Part shown: one piece after another, positions 61,884 to 64,000 of the stretch | Position numbering within the stretch: position 1 is the first letter of the stretch | How the letters are laid out: the number at the start of each line of letters is the position of its first letter | NCBI GenBank assembly: GCA_026388715.1 | Contig: JAPLJF010000036.1 | Span: 124,001-188,000, forward strand | Length of the DNA: 64,000 nucleotides | Direction: 5' to 3' | From: Deltaproteobacteria bacterium | GTDB lineage: Bacteria > Desulfobacterota > Desulfobulbia > Desulfobulbales > Desulfocapsaceae | The notes under the pieces: generated by a model | Database searches by the model: none | What the model saw: the letters and a program-made list of their open reading frames with translations, nothing else | What the model was told of the DNA's origin: nothing | Position numbers and translations under genes: made by a program

Positions 61884-63665
61884 ATGATAAATGATATTGG
61901 CGCATCTGGGGTGCTGTGGAATCTCGACGACCTGTATCGCAATGAGGATGACCTGGCACTGGCGGCGGATATCCAATGGTGCATTGACGAGGCCCATGCT
62001 ATACACGGCCGGTTTCGCGGCCAGGTAGCAAGCCTTGGAAGCGGAGAGCTGTTGGGGCTGGTCGTTCGCCTGGAGGCCCTTGACTGCCGGCTCACCCGTC
62101 TGACGACCTTTGCCTTTCTCAATTTCACCACCCGGATGGAAAACAGCAGGGCCGGCGCCCTGGAGCAGCGGATGGAAGAGCTGGCCAGTTCGTGTAAAAA
62201 GGACGTGGTCTTTTTTGAGCTGGAATGGAATGTGATACCGTCTGAGATCGCGGCCCGCTTGCTGGCAGCGCCGGAACTGGCGGGGTATCGTCATTATCTG
62301 GAGGCCCTGCGCCGCTACCTGCCGCATCAGCTCTCGGAGCCCGAGGAGTCGCTACTGCTCGAATATGCCCCGGTGGGCAGAAGTTCCTGGAGCACCCTTT
62401 TTGACAAGGTCCTCAGCGGCCTGCGTTTTGGCGAAAAAAAGCGGGTCGAGGAAGAGGTGCTTACCGATCTGCATCACCAGGACCGCGAGGTCAGACGGCA
62501 GGCGGCCAACGATCTTACCGCCGGGCTGCAGGGGCAGAGCCATATCCTGACCCATATCTTCAACACCCTGGCCGCCGACAAGATGATCGACGACCGGCTG
62601 CGCCGCCATGGAAGCTGGGTGCACTCCATGAATCTGGACAATGAGCTGACGGATGCCACTGTGGAAACGCTGGTGCAGGCGGTGACCAGCCGTTATGACA
62701 TCGTTCGGCGCTATTACCGGGTAAAAAAAGAACTGCTGCATCTGGATGAGCTCACCGACTATGACCGCTATGGGCCCCTGCCTGCCTTGCCGTCGCAAAT
62801 AATCGGCTGGGATGAGTGCCGGACCATGGTTCTGCACTCCTTTGCCGCCTTTTCCGGAAACATGGCCGCCATTGCCGAGCGGTTCTTCACCGAAAAGTGG
62901 ATTCACGCCCCGGTGGCTCATGGCAAGCGGGGCGGGGCCTTTGCCCACCCCTGTGTCCAGGAGGTGCACCCGTACGTCATGGTCAACTATACCGGCACCC
63001 TCAATGATGTCTCCACCGTGGCCCATGAACTGGGGCACGGCGTCCATCAGGTGCTGGCCGCGGGCCGCGGTCATTTTAACAGCGACACCCCGCTGGTCCT
63101 GGCGGAAACGGCCTCGGTCTTTGCCGAGATGCTGGTCTTCCAGAGTCAGCTGGCCCTGCTCACTGACGCGGCGCAGAAGCGGGCCTTCATCTGCCAGAAG
63201 CTGGAGTCGATCTTTGCCACCGTCTTCCGCCAGACCGCGATGAACCGTTTTGAAAAGAGGATGCATGAAGGCCGGCGCGAGCAGGGGGAGCTGAGCAGTG
63301 AGCTTCTGAGTGAATACTGGCTTGAGACCCAGCAGGAGATGTTTGGCGACTCGGTGACCCTGCGGCCGGACTATGGGGTCTGGTGGTCGTATATCCCCCA
63401 TTTCCTGGCAACGCCCGGCTATGTCTATTCCTATGCCTTTGGCGAGTTGCTGGTGCTGGCCCTCTACGGCCTCTATCAGCAGCAGGGTGATTCCTTCGTC
63501 ACCCTTTATACCGAACTGCTGGCGGCCGGTGGCTCCGCCTCGCCCTATGAGCTGGTCCGGCCCTTTGGTATTGATCTGGATGACTCCGGCTTCTGGCTGC
63601 AGGGGCTGGGGGTCATTGACGGGATGCTGCAGCAGGTGGAAGATGATGTGGCCGGCAAACAGTAA
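61884..63665 (+). CDS. M3-family oligoendopeptidase (PepF-like)
   Basis: The protein has 593 residues from ATG 61884 (MINDIGASGVLWNLDDLY); an upstream ATG at 61797 would add 29 residues without homology. The zinc site is VAHELGHGVHQVLA (HExxH), with ETASVFAEMLVF supplying the third ligand Glu. GKRGGAFAHPCVQEVHPYVMVNYTGTLNDV precedes it, and a C-terminal block contains YIPHFLATPGYVYSYAFGELLVLALY. These are M3B oligoendopeptidase signatures. The enzyme degrades short peptides in the cytoplasm. GC content is high and codon use differs from the AT-rich left half. tadA follows 18 bp downstream. Confidence 0.92.
   Translation: MINDIGASGVLWNLDDLYRNEDDLALAADIQWCIDEAHAIHGRFRGQVASLGSGELLGLVVRLEALDCRLTRLTTFAFLNFTTRMENSRAGALEQRMEELASSCKKDVVFFELEWNVIPSEIAARLLAAPELAGYRHYLEALRRYLPHQLSEPEESLLLEYAPVGRSSWSTLFDKVLSGLRFGEKKRVEEEVLTDLHHQDREVRRQAANDLTAGLQGQSHILTHIFNTLAADKMIDDRLRRHGSWVHSMNLDNELTDATVETLVQAVTSRYDIVRRYYRVKKELLHLDELTDYDRYGPLPALPSQIIGWDECRTMVLHSFAAFSGNMAAIAERFFTEKWIHAPVAHGKRGGAFAHPCVQEVHPYVMVNYTGTLNDVSTVAHELGHGVHQVLAAGRGHFNSDTPLVLAETASVFAEMLVFQSQLALLTDAAQKRAFICQKLESIFATVFRQTAMNRFEKRMHEGRREQGELSSELLSEYWLETQQEMFGDSVTLRPDYGVWWSYIPHFLATPGYVYSYAFGELLVLALYGLYQQQGDSFVTLYTELLAAGGSASPYELVRPFGIDLDDSGFWLQGLGVIDGMLQQVEDDVAGKQ

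Positions 63666-64000
<335 letters not shown>

Overview
The window looks like chromosome from a Gram-negative, probably anaerobic bacterium of the Desulfobacterota (Desulfobulbales-like). This is inferred, not proven. The grounds are LpxA plus LpxI (lipid A), a methylenetetrahydrofolate reductase fused to a MetV-type Cys-rich domain as in Wood-Ljungdahl organisms, an MglA/MglB-type GTPase pair, an EAL-CBS-GGDEF protein, and many F420-dehydrogenase-like and roadblock-type genes. No rRNA, tRNA or CRISPR array was recognised.

Layout. 1-25.6 kb is a large surface-polysaccharide locus: a HAD-type protein, GT-C membrane proteins, one GT4 and four GT2 glycosyltransferases, a methyltransferase, a pyruvyl transferase, a nucleotide-sugar epimerase, a flippase-like membrane protein, two hexapeptide acyltransferases, an FrhB-like protein, a tandem-duplicated pair of secreted proteins, and finally a WbaP/WcaJ-type initiating phosphoglycosyltransferase. 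A glycerol-3-phosphate dehydrogenase and a PHP-like hydrolase sit inside it, and two decayed insertion sequences (IS481 and IS3 types) mark rearrangement. 25.6-27.1 kb holds yggS and tatD. 27.7-31.3 kb holds an MglB-like protein, an MglA-like GTPase and an 848-residue acidic protein with three copies of one helical module: a compact polarity or motility-type module whose third member I do not recognise. 31.5-37.3 kb holds lpxA, lpxI, a MurU-like nucleotidyltransferase, the MetF-MetV fusion and an AmgK-like kinase. 37.4-41.6 kb holds a conserved protein of unknown function, a VWA-OmpA lipoprotein, an SO_0444-type metal permease and rsmI.

41.6-64 kb holds a HIT/GalT-like unknown, trpB and trpA, then a probably acquired segment (membrane protein and atypical pyruvate kinase). 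That segment is bounded on the trpA-distal side by the last 17 codons of a different trpA allele. Next come a GT2/GT-C pair, a CehA-type PHP hydrolase and a divergent 5'-nucleotidase that share a coding repeat, a roadblock protein with two ribosome-binding sites, the EAL-CBS-GGDEF protein, a phosphate-binding/OmpA fusion flanked by 220-bp direct repeats, a small Cys-rich protein, an M3 oligopeptidase, and the first 105 codons of tadA at the right edge.

How it fits together. The left half builds, decorates and exports a glycan from an undecaprenyl-phosphate start. The lpx and murU/amgK-like genes serve the outer membrane and wall recycling. The mgl, roadblock and c-di-GMP genes suggest surface-behaviour control. 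The window is rich in small repeats: palindromic intergenic elements near lpxI and trpA, a repeat next to both IS remnants, and short repeats carried inside open reading frames.
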